This document shows, piece by piece, positions 27,413-36,355 of a stretch of 64,000 bases of DNA. The translations under genes and the position numbers were made by a program. The notes beneath the pieces are model-generated. The model worked only from the letters and a program-made list of their open reading frames with translations. It was not told the DNA's origin and did no database searches. How positions within the stretch are numbered: position 1 is the stretch's first letter; each line of letters starts with the position of its first letter. The DNA is from an uncultured Ruegeria sp. (lineage in GTDB: Bacteria; Pseudomonadota; Alphaproteobacteria; Rhodobacterales; Rhodobacteraceae): contig NZ_CANNGO010000003.1 of the NCBI RefSeq assembly GCF_947504215.1, positions 62,001-126,000 of the forward strand, given 5' to 3'.

Positions 27413-28810
27413 ATGTCCACCATCACCAATCATATGCCGACCGCCGAACTACAGGCACTGGATGCGGCGCATCACCTCCACCCGTTTTCCGCCAATGGCG
27501 CGTTGGGTCAGGAAGGCGCGCGCGTGATTACCCGCGCGGACGGCGTATATTTGACCGATAGCGAGGGCGAAGAAATTCTGGACGCCATGGCCGGTCTTTG
27601 GTGCGTCAATATCGGATACGGTCGTGACGAACTTGCGGACGTCGCCGCGCGTCAGATGCGAGAGCTTCCCTATTACAACACCTTCTTCAAAACGACTCAT
27701 ATTCCGGTTATCGCGCTGGCAGCCAAGATTGCTGAATTGGCGCCGGGTGATCTGAACCACGTTTTCTTCGCAGCCGGAGGGTCCGAGGCAAACGACACCA
27801 ATATTCGCCTCGTGCGCACCTATTGGGCCGAGAAAGGTCAGCCTGACAAAAACATCATCATCAGCCGCAAGAATGCCTATCACGGATCGTCAGTGGGATC
27901 GGCTTCTTTGGGTGGAATGGCGGGTATGCACGCACAGGGCGGTATCCCGATTCCGAACATTCACCACATCAACCAACCTAACTGGTGGGCTGAAGGGGGT
28001 GAAATGTCGCCGGAAGATTTTGGCGTGGCCCGCGCGCGCGAGCTAGAAGACGCCATTCTGGAGTTGGGCGAAGACCGCGTCGCGGCGTTTATTGCTGAAC
28101 CGGTGCAAGGCGCAGGCGGCGTCATCGTGGCGCCCGATACATATTGGCCCGAAATTCAGCGTATCTGCGACAAATACGAAATCCTGCTGATTGCCGACGA
28201 GGTGATCTGCGGGTTTGGTCGCACTGGCAATTGGTTCGGATCACAGACCGTTGGGATCAAGCCGCATATCATGACCATCGCCAAGGGCCTCAGCTCGGGC
28301 TATGCGCCGATTGGTGGATCGATCGTCAATGATGAGATCGCCAAAGTGATCGGGGGCACCGAATTCAACCACGGCTACACCTATTCCGGCCACCCTGTGG
28401 CCGCAGCCGTAGCGCTTGAGAACCTGCGCATTCTTGAGGAAGAAAAGATCGTCGATCACGTACGCGACGTGGCTGCCCCATATCTGAAGAAAAAGTGGGA
28501 AGCACTGGCAGATCATCCGCTGGTGGGTGAGGCCAAGATCGTCGGCATGATGGCATCCATTGCCCTGACTCCAGATAAAGCAAGCCGCGCCAAGTTTGCA
28601 TCAGAGCCGGGCACCGTTGGTTACATCTGCAGGGATTGTTGCTTTGCCAACAACCTGATCATGCGTCATGTGGGTGACCGGATGATCATCTCGCCGCCGC
28701 TGATCCTGACCCCCGCTGACATCGACGAGATGTTCGAACGCATTCTCAAATCTCTGGACGAAGCGCATGCAGAGATCATCAAGCAAGGTCTGATGAAAGC
28801 TGCGTCCTGA
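27413..28810 (+). CDS. Class III aminotransferase, probably putrescine/polyamine-pyruvate type
   Basis: A 465-residue PLP enzyme. Family blocks: LWCVNIGYGRDELADVA, GGSEANDTNIRLVR, the Asp of IADEVICGFGRTG that binds the pyridine N, and the PLP lysine in MTIAKGLSSGYAP. The sequence pattern is that of SpuC-like putrescine- or diamine-pyruvate transaminases and omega-amino acid-pyruvate transaminases. Neighbouring polyamine transporter, PuuB-like oxidase and GntR regulator support a polyamine role. Start follows GCAGGAGATTC. Followed by a strong terminator. Confidence 0.88.
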   Translation: MSTITNHMPTAELQALDAAHHLHPFSANGALGQEGARVITRADGVYLTDSEGEEILDAMAGLWCVNIGYGRDELADVAARQMRELPYYNTFFKTTHIPVIALAAKIAELAPGDLNHVFFAAGGSEANDTNIRLVRTYWAEKGQPDKNIIISRKNAYHGSSVGSASLGGMAGMHAQGGIPIPNIHHINQPNWWAEGGEMSPEDFGVARARELEDAILELGEDRVAAFIAEPVQGAGGVIVAPDTYWPEIQRICDKYEILLIADEVICGFGRTGNWFGSQTVGIKPHIMTIAKGLSSGYAPIGGSIVNDEIAKVIGGTEFNHGYTYSGHPVAAAVALENLRILEEEKIVDHVRDVAAPYLKKKWEALADHPLVGEAKIVGMMASIALTPDKASRAKFASEPGTVGYICRDCCFANNLIMRHVGDRMIISPPLILTPADIDEMFERILKSLDEAHAEIIKQGLMKAAS

Positions 28811-28836
28811 GCTTTCTGGCCGAGGCATCGAAACAC

Positions 28837-28870
28837 AAGGGGCGGTCAACAAGACCGCCCCTTATCTTTT
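28837..28870 (+). terminator. Terminator after the aminotransferase gene
   Basis: Stem AAGGGGCGGTC/GACCGCCCCTT (28837-28847 and 28853-28863) with AACAA loop, followed by ATCTTTT. It may also serve the convergent transglycosylase gene, whose stop lies just beyond. Confidence 0.85.
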
Positions 28871-30185
28871 ACCGCAAACGCTCCAACAACTGAAGGGTGG
28901 CATAACCATCTGGTGGCAAACCCTGTGCCACTTGATAGGCGCGCAACGCGTCGATTGTGTTTGGCCCAATGCGCCCGTCAATTGATTGCGTATCAAATCC
29001 AGCTTGTGTCAGGCGTGTCTGCAACTCTTTACGCTCAGTGAAACTCAATACCCGATCACCGCGCGGCCAATCAGATCGAAACGCGCCGCGCCCGGCCAAT
29101 CGGTCAGACAAATGGCCAATACCGATAACATAGGCATCCGCCCCATTGTATGCCTCGATCACCTTGAAATTTTCGAAAATCATCAATGCGACACCTTGCC
29201 CGCCTGCCGGAAGCAAAATTGCGGCCTGCCCATAGTCTGGCACCGGCGCGCCATCCGGTGCCACCACGCCCTGCGCGGCCCATTCGGACGGCATCAGAGT
29301 GAATTCGCGCTTGGCTGACGAAAAGTCGAACCCTTCCGGCAGGTTCACTTCGACACCCCATGGCTGGCCTTTGGTCCACCCGTGCCGCGCCAGATACGCC
29401 GCTGTTGAAGCCAGCGCATCCGTCGGATCATCGGACCAGATATCCCGCCGGCCGTCCCCATCGAAATCTACGGCATGATCTAGATACGAGGTCGGCATAA
29501 ACTGCGTGTGCCCCATCGCTCCGGCCCAGCTGCCGACCATGTTTCCGGCGCTGACATCACCTGACTGGATGATCTGCAATGCCGCGATCAGCTGGGTTTC
29601 AAAGAACTGCGCCCGCCGTGCGTCAAATGCTAATGTCGCCAGAGAGCGGATGGTTTGGTTGTTTCCCCGGTATGATCCGAATGCAGTTTCCAGCCCCCAA
29701 ATAGCTGTGACAACCTCTTTTTCGACCCCATATTGGGCTTCTATCTGTTCTAGTATCTGACGATACCGGTCCAGAGACTCACGTCCATTGGAAATCCGGG
29801 TGTCAGAGACTGCTGAATCCAGATATTCCCAGATCGGTTTTGAGAATTCGGCCTGATTGCGGTCGCGTTTTATGACGTCCTTGTCATAGGTTACGTTGGA
29901 CAAAGCCCTGACCAGAGTTGTCTGCGAGACACCCTGCTGACTTGCCCGTTTTTGGAAAGACCCCAACCAGGCCTCAAACCGTGCATTGCCTTCTGTCGAC
30001 ACGCGCAACACCTCAGCTGTCGGTCGGGGTATCGGTCGCACCGAGACGGTAACGTCCGCAGATGCAAGTTGTATCGTTTTGTCCAAAGGCCCGGTTTCGG
30101 GCCCCAGACTATTGTCTGTGGTTTCCGCCTGTACGATGGATGCCCACAATGCCACGGTCATAACGCCGCCTACGCATTTACGCAT
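28869..30185 (-). CDS. Lytic murein transglycosylase (MltB type) with peptidoglycan-binding domain
   Basis: A 438-residue exported enzyme. Signal peptide MRKCVGGVMTVALWASIVQA; catalytic SLT_2 domain (about 60-350) with the catalytic Glu in AIWGLETAFGSYRG and the substrate block MGHTQFMPTSYLDHAVDFDGDGRRDIW; C-terminal PG_binding_1 domain (about 380-438; LTQAGFDTQSIDGRIGPNTI). It cleaves the MurNAc-GlcNAc bond forming 1,6-anhydro-MurNAc in the periplasm. Start at 30185 gives the signal peptide its proper n-region; a longer frame begins at 30242. There is no lipobox, so probably soluble. Confidence 0.9.
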   Translation of the reverse strand: MRKCVGGVMTVALWASIVQAETTDNSLGPETGPLDKTIQLASADVTVSVRPIPRPTAEVLRVSTEGNARFEAWLGSFQKRASQQGVSQTTLVRALSNVTYDKDVIKRDRNQAEFSKPIWEYLDSAVSDTRISNGRESLDRYRQILEQIEAQYGVEKEVVTAIWGLETAFGSYRGNNQTIRSLATLAFDARRAQFFETQLIAALQIIQSGDVSAGNMVGSWAGAMGHTQFMPTSYLDHAVDFDGDGRRDIWSDDPTDALASTAAYLARHGWTKGQPWGVEVNLPEGFDFSSAKREFTLMPSEWAAQGVVAPDGAPVPDYGQAAILLPAGGQGVALMIFENFKVIEAYNGADAYVIGIGHLSDRLAGRGAFRSDWPRGDRVLSFTERKELQTRLTQAGFDTQSIDGRIGPNTIDALRAYQVAQGLPPDGYATLQLLERLR

Positions 30186-30249
30186 TCCGGATTTTTCCTG
30201 TTTACTGCTCAACCTTAGGATAGCGCAAAATCGGAAAATCACAAAGCAC

Positions 30250-30963
30250 TCAACCTTGCGAATCGTTTTCCGTCGCCGTGTGGTTTGCGCGGATACGCTC
30301 TAACGCATCGCGCAACATCGGCACCCGGTTTGGTCGAAAGCTTTGATCTGTAACCAACATCTCGTGCATACGGTCCAGACGAAAGACACGAAAATCCTGC
30401 CTGAGATGGCACCAGCTTAGCAATACGTTCGAACGATCCATGTAAACGATACTCAACGGGTTCACGCACCGACGCGTGTCGCTTCCTTTTGCGTCCGTAT
30501 ACGAGAACTCGATCGTGCGTTCATCCCAGGTCGCTTGGCGTAATGCAGCGACTTCAATCGTCGGGGCTGGCGGTCTATTGAATCGCGTAGCGGCCAACAC
30601 CGCGTGGCTCAACCTATGGGACTGTCGCTGCGGAAGGCGACCCTGTAATTTGTGCAGCGCTGCACTGGCAGCTTCCGATAAGGCAGGATCACCGATCACC
30701 TGAACCTCGCGCAAGCCCAGGACCAATGCCTCCAGCTCATTATCTGTAAATCCCAATGGTGGCAGCGTGGCGTCTTCGATCAGGGTAAATCCAAACCCCG
30801 CTTCACCGTCAATGACAGCCCCCAAGCCACGCAGCGCATCGATATCCCGATGGATCGTGCGGGCAGAAACACCCAGATCCTGTGCCAGCTGAATCGACGT
30901 TTTTGGCGACGGACCAGAGCGCAGGGCTTGCATCAATTGGAACAGGCGAGCAGTGCGGGACAT
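30250..30963 (-). CDS. YafY-type HTH/WYL-domain transcriptional regulator
   Basis: A 237-residue regulator: N-terminal HTH_11 (MSRTARLFQLMQALRSG ... LAQDLGVSARTIHRDIDALR) and a C-terminal WYL domain with IEFSYTDAKGSDTRRCVNPL and FRVFRLDRM. WYL proteins bind small ligands or nucleic acid. Start at 30963 follows AGGATGTGTT. It is divergent from a GST-like gene over an 83-bp gap that has a 9-bp-arm palindrome, the likely operator for both genes. Confidence 0.88.
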   Translation of the reverse strand: MSRTARLFQLMQALRSGPSPKTSIQLAQDLGVSARTIHRDIDALRGLGAVIDGEAGFGFTLIEDATLPPLGFTDNELEALVLGLREVQVIGDPALSEAASAALHKLQGRLPQRQSHRLSHAVLAATRFNRPPAPTIEVAALRQATWDERTIEFSYTDAKGSDTRRCVNPLSIVYMDRSNVLLSWCHLRQDFRVFRLDRMHEMLVTDQSFRPNRVPMLRDALERIRANHTATENDSQG

Positions 30964-30982
30964 AACACATCCTAACCTAACT

Positions 30983-31005
30983 CTGATGACAGGAATTGTC
31001 ATCAG
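30983..31005. promoter_or_regulatory. Palindromic operator between WYL regulator and GST gene
   Basis: CTGATGACA (30983-30991) and TGTCATCAG (30997-31005) form a perfect inverted repeat around GGAAT. It sits 20 nt from the regulator start and 41 nt from the GST start, as expected for an autoregulated divergent pair. Confidence 0.7.
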
Positions 31006-31046
31006 TGCAAGATACCTATCAGCCATCCCAAAAGATGGAGCGAAAC

Positions 31047-31745
31047 ATGCTGACCCTTCTCACTTACCCCTCTGCCTTCGGCCTGTTCAGTGCCAGCCCA
31101 TTTTGCGTCAAAAGCGCGTTCATGCTGCGGCAGTCAGGACAAGCCTGGCGGCGGTCTGACATGCTTGATCCGCGCAAGATGCCGCATCAGAAATTGCCGG
31201 TGCTGCGCACCCCAGAACGGCTGGTCCCTGACAGCGACATGATCCGTACATGGTTAGAACAACAGGGGGCGGACTTTGATAAAGGCCTCACGGACATTCA
31301 AAAGGCGCAATCCCGAACCTTGGTTCGCACGGCTGAAGAACACCTATATTTTCACATCGTGCTGGACCGCTGGGGCAATGACGAGGTGTGGCCAATCCTG
31401 CGTGAGACGTTTTTTACTGGAATTCCGGCGCTTATCCGCAAACCAGTATCCAGTTCGATCAGAAAAGCGGTACTGAAAGGGATTAATTCACAAGGGATCG
31501 GCCGGTTTTCACTGCCGGAGCGACTGGACCGGGTAGAGCGTGACCTTGAGGCGATCTCGGCCCATCTATGGCAATCGCCCTTCCTGATGGGCGACCAGCC
31601 GACCTCTGCAGACATGAGCGTTGGCCCAATGTTGGCTGCAATGCGAGCAACACCCGTCGATACCCCGCTGACGCAACGCATCAAACAGGATACGCTACTC
31701 AACAGCTACGTGGATCGGGTGGAAGAGGCATTGCCGCTGACATGA
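31047..31745 (+). CDS. Glutathione S-transferase family protein
   Basis: A 232-residue GST-like protein. Thioredoxin-fold N-terminus (TLLTYPSAFGLFSASPFCVKS, with S-P-F-C as the redox or GSH-activating motif; LPVLRTPERLVPDSDMIRTWL) and an all-helical C-terminal domain containing LMGDQPTSADMSVGPML. The PFC motif suggests a Cys- or Ser-type class. It may detoxify electrophiles; substrate unknown. ATG at 31047 follows GGAGCGAAAC. Shares an operator with the divergent WYL regulator and overlaps the next gene by 4 nt. Confidence 0.8.
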   Translation: MLTLLTYPSAFGLFSASPFCVKSAFMLRQSGQAWRRSDMLDPRKMPHQKLPVLRTPERLVPDSDMIRTWLEQQGADFDKGLTDIQKAQSRTLVRTAEEHLYFHIVLDRWGNDEVWPILRETFFTGIPALIRKPVSSSIRKAVLKGINSQGIGRFSLPERLDRVERDLEAISAHLWQSPFLMGDQPTSADMSVGPMLAAMRATPVDTPLTQRIKQDTLLNSYVDRVEEALPLT

Positions 31746-32128
31746 GACAGATAGAAGATCCAGCCGTTGCGGCAGCGTTTGACGCGCTGCCGCAGGATAC
31801 GCGAACCGGTGTCCTGAAACTGCGGGAACTGATACTGGAAACAGCGGCATCTTTGCCCACCGCTCAGCCGCTGCAGGAGGCATTGCGGTGGGGGCAACCG
31901 GCGTATCTGGCGCCAAAAGGATCAACAATTCGGCTGGGTGGGCACAAATCGGCCCAGTTTGCACTGTTCGTGCACTGCCAAAGCCGATTGATGGGCGATT
32001 TCACAACGACCTTTCCCGGCGAAGATCGGATCGACGGCAACCGGGCGGTTCTGTTCGACTCACCCGATCAGATCGACGAAACACGCCACGGATGGTTGAT
32101 CGCACGGGCTTTGACCTATCACCTCTGA
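31742..32128 (+). CDS. DUF1801 protein
   Basis: A 128-residue protein of the DUF1801/YdhG-like fold: VLKLRELILETAASLPTAQPLQEALRWGQPAYLA ... KSAQFALFVHCQ. Such small cytosolic proteins are common and of unknown role. ATG at 31742 overlaps the GST stop (ATGA), which excludes the longer frame. Its last 10 nt overlap the 3' end of the convergent rnr gene, so the two stop codons lie inside each other's reading frames. Confidence 0.8.
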   Translation: MRQIEDPAVAAAFDALPQDTRTGVLKLRELILETAASLPTAQPLQEALRWGQPAYLAPKGSTIRLGGHKSAQFALFVHCQSRLMGDFTTTFPGEDRIDGNRAVLFDSPDQIDETRHGWLIARALTYHL

Positions 32129-34377
32129 CGGCGCTTACGTTCGATCTTGCGTTTGATCTTGTCTTTCTTGCGTTTCGTGCTGACTGCTTTCCGGCGCGTG
32201 GGCTTTTTGCCCGTCCCGCGCCCACGTGGCAGGGCCTGATCGTCGATGGATAATAATTCCAATTCCAAGCCGCCTGTCACGGGTGTTGCCTCGGTCAAGC
32301 GGACGGTGACACGCTGCCCGATCGCAATGATCAAGCCAGTGTCTGAGCCCATCAACGTGCCCGCCTCTTGGTCGAAATGGAAAAACTCGTGCCCCAGCGA
32401 TCGTACGGGAACCAGCCCATCCGCCCCGGTTTCATCCATCTTCACAAATGCCCCAAACCGGGCAATGCCGCTGATCCGTCCGGAGAACTCGTTGCCAACA
32501 CGTTCGCTGAGATAGGCGGCAAGGTATCGATCTGTGGTGTCCCGTTCAGCCATCATAGAACGGCGTTCTGTGTCCGAGATATGGGTGGCGGTCTCTTCCA
32601 GTCGGTCAATCTCTTCCTCGGTCAGCCCGTCATTGCCCCAGTTATGGGCAGTAATCAGCGCGCGGTGAACGATCAGATCCGCGTAACGACGAATGGGCGA
32701 GGTAAAATGCGCATAGTTCCGCAGTGCCAAGCCAAAGTGGCCGAAGTTTTCAGGGTTGTAGTAGGCCTGGGCCATCGAGCGCAGCGTGCTCAGGTTGATC
32801 AACTCGGCATCCTCGGTGCCAGCTGCAGCATTCAGCAGTGCGTTCAGATGACGGGTTTGCAGCACCTGCCCCTTGGCTAGGTTTAGACCGGCGGCCTGCG
32901 CGGTTTCACGAAGGCTTTCCAGTTTTTCAGGCGCAGGTTCCTCGTGCACGCGGAACAGCAGTGGACGACGCTTGGCAATCAGGGTTTCCGCCGCCGAGAC
33001 ATTGGCCAGGATCATGAATTCTTCGATCAGCCGATGTGCGTCTAGCCGATCGCGAAAGGCAACGCTTTGCACCTCACCTTGTTCACTGAGGATGATCTTG
33101 CGTTCCGGCAGGTCGAGATCCAGCGGTTGACGTTCCGCCCGCGCCTTTTTTAGCGCTGCATAGGCGGCGTAGAGCGGCTTCAGAACCGGCTCTAACAACG
33201 GCCCTGTCTTGTCGTTCACCGAGCCATCGATGGCCTCTTGCACTTCGGCATAGTGCAAGGACGCCGCAGACCGCATTAGACCGCGCACAAAACGATGGCC
33301 GATCTTATTCCCGTCTGCATCGATTTGCATCCGCACCGCGATACAAGCCCTTGGTACGCCTTCGTGCAGTGAACACAGGTCCCCGGACAGCCGATCCGGC
33401 AGCATTGGCACAACTCGATCCGGGAAATAGCTGGAGTTTCCGCGTTTACGCGCCTCGCGGTCCAGCGCCGTGCCGGGCTGAACATAGGCGGCGACATCTG
33501 CAATCGCGACCCAGATCACATGCCCGCCTGGGTTTTTGGGGTCGTCATCTGCGTGTGCGTAGCACGCATCATCATGATCACGCGCATCAGACGGATCGAT
33601 GGTCAGCAACGGCATGTCGCGCAGATCTTCGCGCCCTTTCAGTCCAACAGGTCTGGCCTTGTCGGCCTCTTCGATCACCTTGTCCGGGAAGTCATCAGGA
33701 ATTCCGTGTTGATGAATTGCAATCAGCGAAACCGCCTTGGGTGCAGACGGGTCGCCCAGACGCTCGACAATGCGCGCGCGGGGCAGGCCCATACGGGTCT
33801 TCGGTCCGGCCTGCTCAGCCTCGACCAACTCTCCGTCTTTGGCACCGTGATCTGCGCCATCTTGCACCAGCCACTCGGTCTGGCCCGCCTTGTCGATGGG
33901 CACGATCCGGCCACCTTCGGCCCCTTTGCGGAAGATCCCCACAACGCGGCGCGGGTTGGATCCAATGCGGCGGATCAGGCGGGCTTCGTAATTATGGTCT
34001 TCCTCATGCACCACGGTTAGCCGGGCCAGAATGCGATCACCTTCGCCCAAAGCTGGATCGCTGGCCCGCGGGATGATCAGGACAATGGGTTCCACCCCTT
34101 CGCCATGCCATTCCAACGGCCGGGCAAACAGATCGCCGTCCGAATTGGGCGCTTTCACCTGTAAAACGCTGACAGGTGGCAACCGATCAGGATCGCGGTA
34201 GCTGCGATTGCGCTTTTCCAGATGCCCCTCGGCCTCCAGCTCGCGCAGGATACGCTTCAAATCGATCCGAGCCGCGCCTTTGATGCCAAAAGCCTTAGCG
34301 ATATCGCGTTTTGAAGTCAGGGTGGGGTTTGCCGAGATCCAGTCCAGGACCTCCTGCTTGGTGGGGATGCGAGTCAT
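32119..34377 (-). CDS. rnr: Ribonuclease R
   Basis: A 752-residue 3'-5' exoribonuclease. Order: N-terminal winged helix (PTKQEVLDWISANPTLTSKR), cold-shock domains, RNB catalytic domain (about 255-580) with the Asp cluster in LLTIDPSDARDHDDACYA and the LRNYAHFTSPIRRYADLIVHR signature, an S1 domain (about 630-710; ISGIARFGAFVKMDETGADGLVPVRSL) and a very basic C-terminal tail (KKPTRRKAVSTKRKKDKIKR). It degrades structured RNA and acts in rRNA and tmRNA quality control. Length standard. Convergent overlap of 10 nt with the DUF1801 gene. Confidence 0.95.
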   Translation of the reverse strand: MTRIPTKQEVLDWISANPTLTSKRDIAKAFGIKGAARIDLKRILRELEAEGHLEKRNRSYRDPDRLPPVSVLQVKAPNSDGDLFARPLEWHGEGVEPIVLIIPRASDPALGEGDRILARLTVVHEEDHNYEARLIRRIGSNPRRVVGIFRKGAEGGRIVPIDKAGQTEWLVQDGADHGAKDGELVEAEQAGPKTRMGLPRARIVERLGDPSAPKAVSLIAIHQHGIPDDFPDKVIEEADKARPVGLKGREDLRDMPLLTIDPSDARDHDDACYAHADDDPKNPGGHVIWVAIADVAAYVQPGTALDREARKRGNSSYFPDRVVPMLPDRLSGDLCSLHEGVPRACIAVRMQIDADGNKIGHRFVRGLMRSAASLHYAEVQEAIDGSVNDKTGPLLEPVLKPLYAAYAALKKARAERQPLDLDLPERKIILSEQGEVQSVAFRDRLDAHRLIEEFMILANVSAAETLIAKRRPLLFRVHEEPAPEKLESLRETAQAAGLNLAKGQVLQTRHLNALLNAAAGTEDAELINLSTLRSMAQAYYNPENFGHFGLALRNYAHFTSPIRRYADLIVHRALITAHNWGNDGLTEEEIDRLEETATHISDTERRSMMAERDTTDRYLAAYLSERVGNEFSGRISGIARFGAFVKMDETGADGLVPVRSLGHEFFHFDQEAGTLMGSDTGLIIAIGQRVTVRLTEATPVTGGLELELLSIDDQALPRGRGTGKKPTRRKAVSTKRKKDKIKRKIERKRRQR

Positions 34378-34434
34378 ATCTTCGGCCTAACACGGGCGTA
34401 CGACCGCGTCATGACCAAAAAACGGCGATTTGGG

Positions 34435-35010
34435 TCAGCTTGGCAGATCGGCCACGGTATCAACGTCGCGCAGATTGTCCAACAGTGTAGTTCGGTATCC
34501 CGAAACGGAAGCCAGCGTGTCTGCTAGCGCATGCTTGGTCGACCACCTCACACCCTCGAACAGCGCCGGCGACAACGCGCCATATCGCTGCGCACCGACC
34601 AGCCAATATCCGCCATCCGGCGCGGGGCCAAACACCATCTGAGATCTGCCCAACACGTGAAAAGCCCGCGCCACGTGCCCGCGTGTGATACCTGGAATGT
34701 CCGCGCCAATCAGGCAAACCGGCCCTTTCGGCGTCGACCAAAGCAACCGTCCCATTCTGGCGCCAAGATCGCCGCGTCCCTGCGGCGTTCGTGTCAGGTC
34801 AGCTGGCCAGATCCGGCTGTTCAGCCCTTCCCGATCTGGTGATACGGCCAGCACAATCCGCCATCGAGGGTCACGCAAACGTCGGATCAACGATCGTGTC
34901 TGATGCCGAAACCACCACGCCGCACCAACCATGCCAATATCGCGCCCAAGCCGCGTTTTGACCCGGCCCGGACGGGGTTCTTTGATCATGATAATCAATG
35001 TACGTTGCAT
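34435..35010 (-). CDS. DUF2064/TIGR04282-type glycosyltransferase-like protein
   Basis: A 191-residue nucleotidyl/glycosyltransferase-fold protein with the family blocks MIKEPRPGRVKTRLGRDIG at the N-terminus, VCLIGADIPGI (metal site) and FGPAPDGGYWLVGAQ. The family is related to cofactor guanylyltransferases and occurs often beside radical SAM 'selenodomain' genes; no such partner is present here, and the role is unknown. It starts just after dapE (3-nt gap), so it is co-transcribed with it. Confidence 0.8.
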   Translation of the reverse strand: MQRTLIIMIKEPRPGRVKTRLGRDIGMVGAAWWFRHQTRSLIRRLRDPRWRIVLAVSPDREGLNSRIWPADLTRTPQGRGDLGARMGRLLWSTPKGPVCLIGADIPGITRGHVARAFHVLGRSQMVFGPAPDGGYWLVGAQRYGALSPALFEGVRWSTKHALADTLASVSGYRTTLLDNLRDVDTVADLPS

Positions 35011-35013
35011 GAT

Positions 35014-36153
35014 TCAGGCAAAATATTCTGTCAAAATCCGTGTATAGATGGCCTTTAACTGCTCGATCTGCGCGACCTCTACGCATTCATCGACTTGATG
35101 CATCGTGCGGCCAACCAAACCAAATTCCACCACCGGGCAGTGGTTCTTCACGAACCGAGCATCCGATGTTCCACCTGTTGTCGACAACTCGGGCTGTACA
35201 CCAGTTTCCGCTTCTACAGATTTCGCGACCAGGTCCGACAATGGCCCCGGCGGGGTCAGAAAGCTTTCGCCCGAGATTTTGATTCTGGCCTCAACCTCGA
35301 CACCGTAAGTGGCGGCCACCTGATCGGCCTCGTGCTGCAGCCAGTCACTGAGACTGGCACCGGAATGCATGTCGTTAAAGCGAATGTTAACCGTGCCAGT
35401 ACACTGAGCCGGAATGACGTTGGTCGCGGTATTTCCAGTGTCAATCGTCACGACGGCAAGTGTCGATGCATCAAAATGCGCAGTTCCTTGATCCAACTCG
35501 TGGCTGGCCAGCCGATCCATAAGTCGCGCCATAGCAGGCAGCGGGTTTTTTGCGCGATGTGGATATGCCGAGTGCCCCTGCACCCCGGTGATCGTAAACC
35601 AGGCGGTCATCGAACCGCGCCGTCCGATTTTGATCATCTCTCCCATTTCATTCGGACATGTGGGCTCGCCCACAAGGCAAACAGACATGCGTTCCCCGGC
35701 ATCGGCCATATAGTCCAACAGGGCCGTTGTTCCGTCCAACGCATCCGCTTCTTCGTCTCCGGTAATGGTCAGGATGATGGTGCCGTCCGGTGGTGTTTCG
35801 CTGACAAAATCCACGGCAGCCGCAACGAAGGCTGCGACCCCCGATTTCATGTCCGTGGCCCCGCGGCCATACATCACGCCATTTCGGATTTCGGCCCCGA
35901 ACGGCGGCGTCGTCCATGCGGCCTTATCCCCCACCGGCACGACATCTGTGTGGCCATTGAACCCAAAGCTACGTGCATGGGCTTTTTGTCCCCAACGTGC
36001 GAACAGGTTGCAGATGCCACCACGATCCACGCGCGCGCATTCAAAGCCCGCATTGGTCAAAACCGACGCAAGCAAGACCAAAGCACCACCCTCTTCTGGT
36101 GTGACCGATGGGCAACGGATCAGGTCCGCCGTCAATTGAACTGGGTCGGTCAT
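35014..36153 (-). CDS. dapE: Succinyl-diaminopimelate desuccinylase
   Basis: A 379-residue M20 family zinc hydrolase of lysine/diaminopimelate synthesis; it removes succinate from N-succinyl-LL-DAP. Features: [15 protein letters not shown], metal site [13 protein letters not shown] (His, Asp), [11 protein letters not shown], the Glu pair in [19 protein letters not shown], and the dimerisation domain [18 protein letters not shown]-terminal [12 protein letters not shown] and [14 protein letters not shown] complete the pattern. Full length. Confidence 0.95.
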   Translation of the reverse strand: MTDPVQLTADLIRCPSVTPEEGGALVLLASVLTNAGFECARVDRGGICNLFARWGQKAHARSFGFNGHTDVVPVGDKAAWTTPPFGAEIRNGVMYGRGATDMKSGVAAFVAAAVDFVSETPPDGTIILTITGDEEADALDGTTALLDYMADAGERMSVCLVGEPTCPNEMGEMIKIGRRGSMTAWFTITGVQGHSAYPHRAKNPLPAMARLMDRLASHELDQGTAHFDASTLAVVTIDTGNTATNVIPAQCTGTVNIRFNDMHSGASLSDWLQHEADQVAATYGVEVEARIKISGESFLTPPGPLSDLVAKSVEAETGVQPELSTTGGTSDARFVKNHCPVVEFGLVGRTMHQVDECVEVAQIEQLKAIYTRILTEYFA

Positions 36154-36355
36154 TTAGGTCCTCTCAAAGTTATCAGCGCTCGGGAACACACACAGATTCA
36201 ACGAATTGGCCGATTTGCCAACCCCATTCACTAAATTTCACATCGCCATTCTTCTGGTGTCTCGCCCTGAGACGCCCAGAAAACATGAAACTTAACTTGG
36301 CGGCGACCTTGCCCGTCGCCACGTAATCGCGCTAGAGCGCCGCGAAACAGGTCAT

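Noticed and set aside
35095-36234. 379-codon open frame antisense to dapE
   Set aside because: Fully opposite dapE, whose motifs are all intact; the translated sequence is low-complexity and matches no family.
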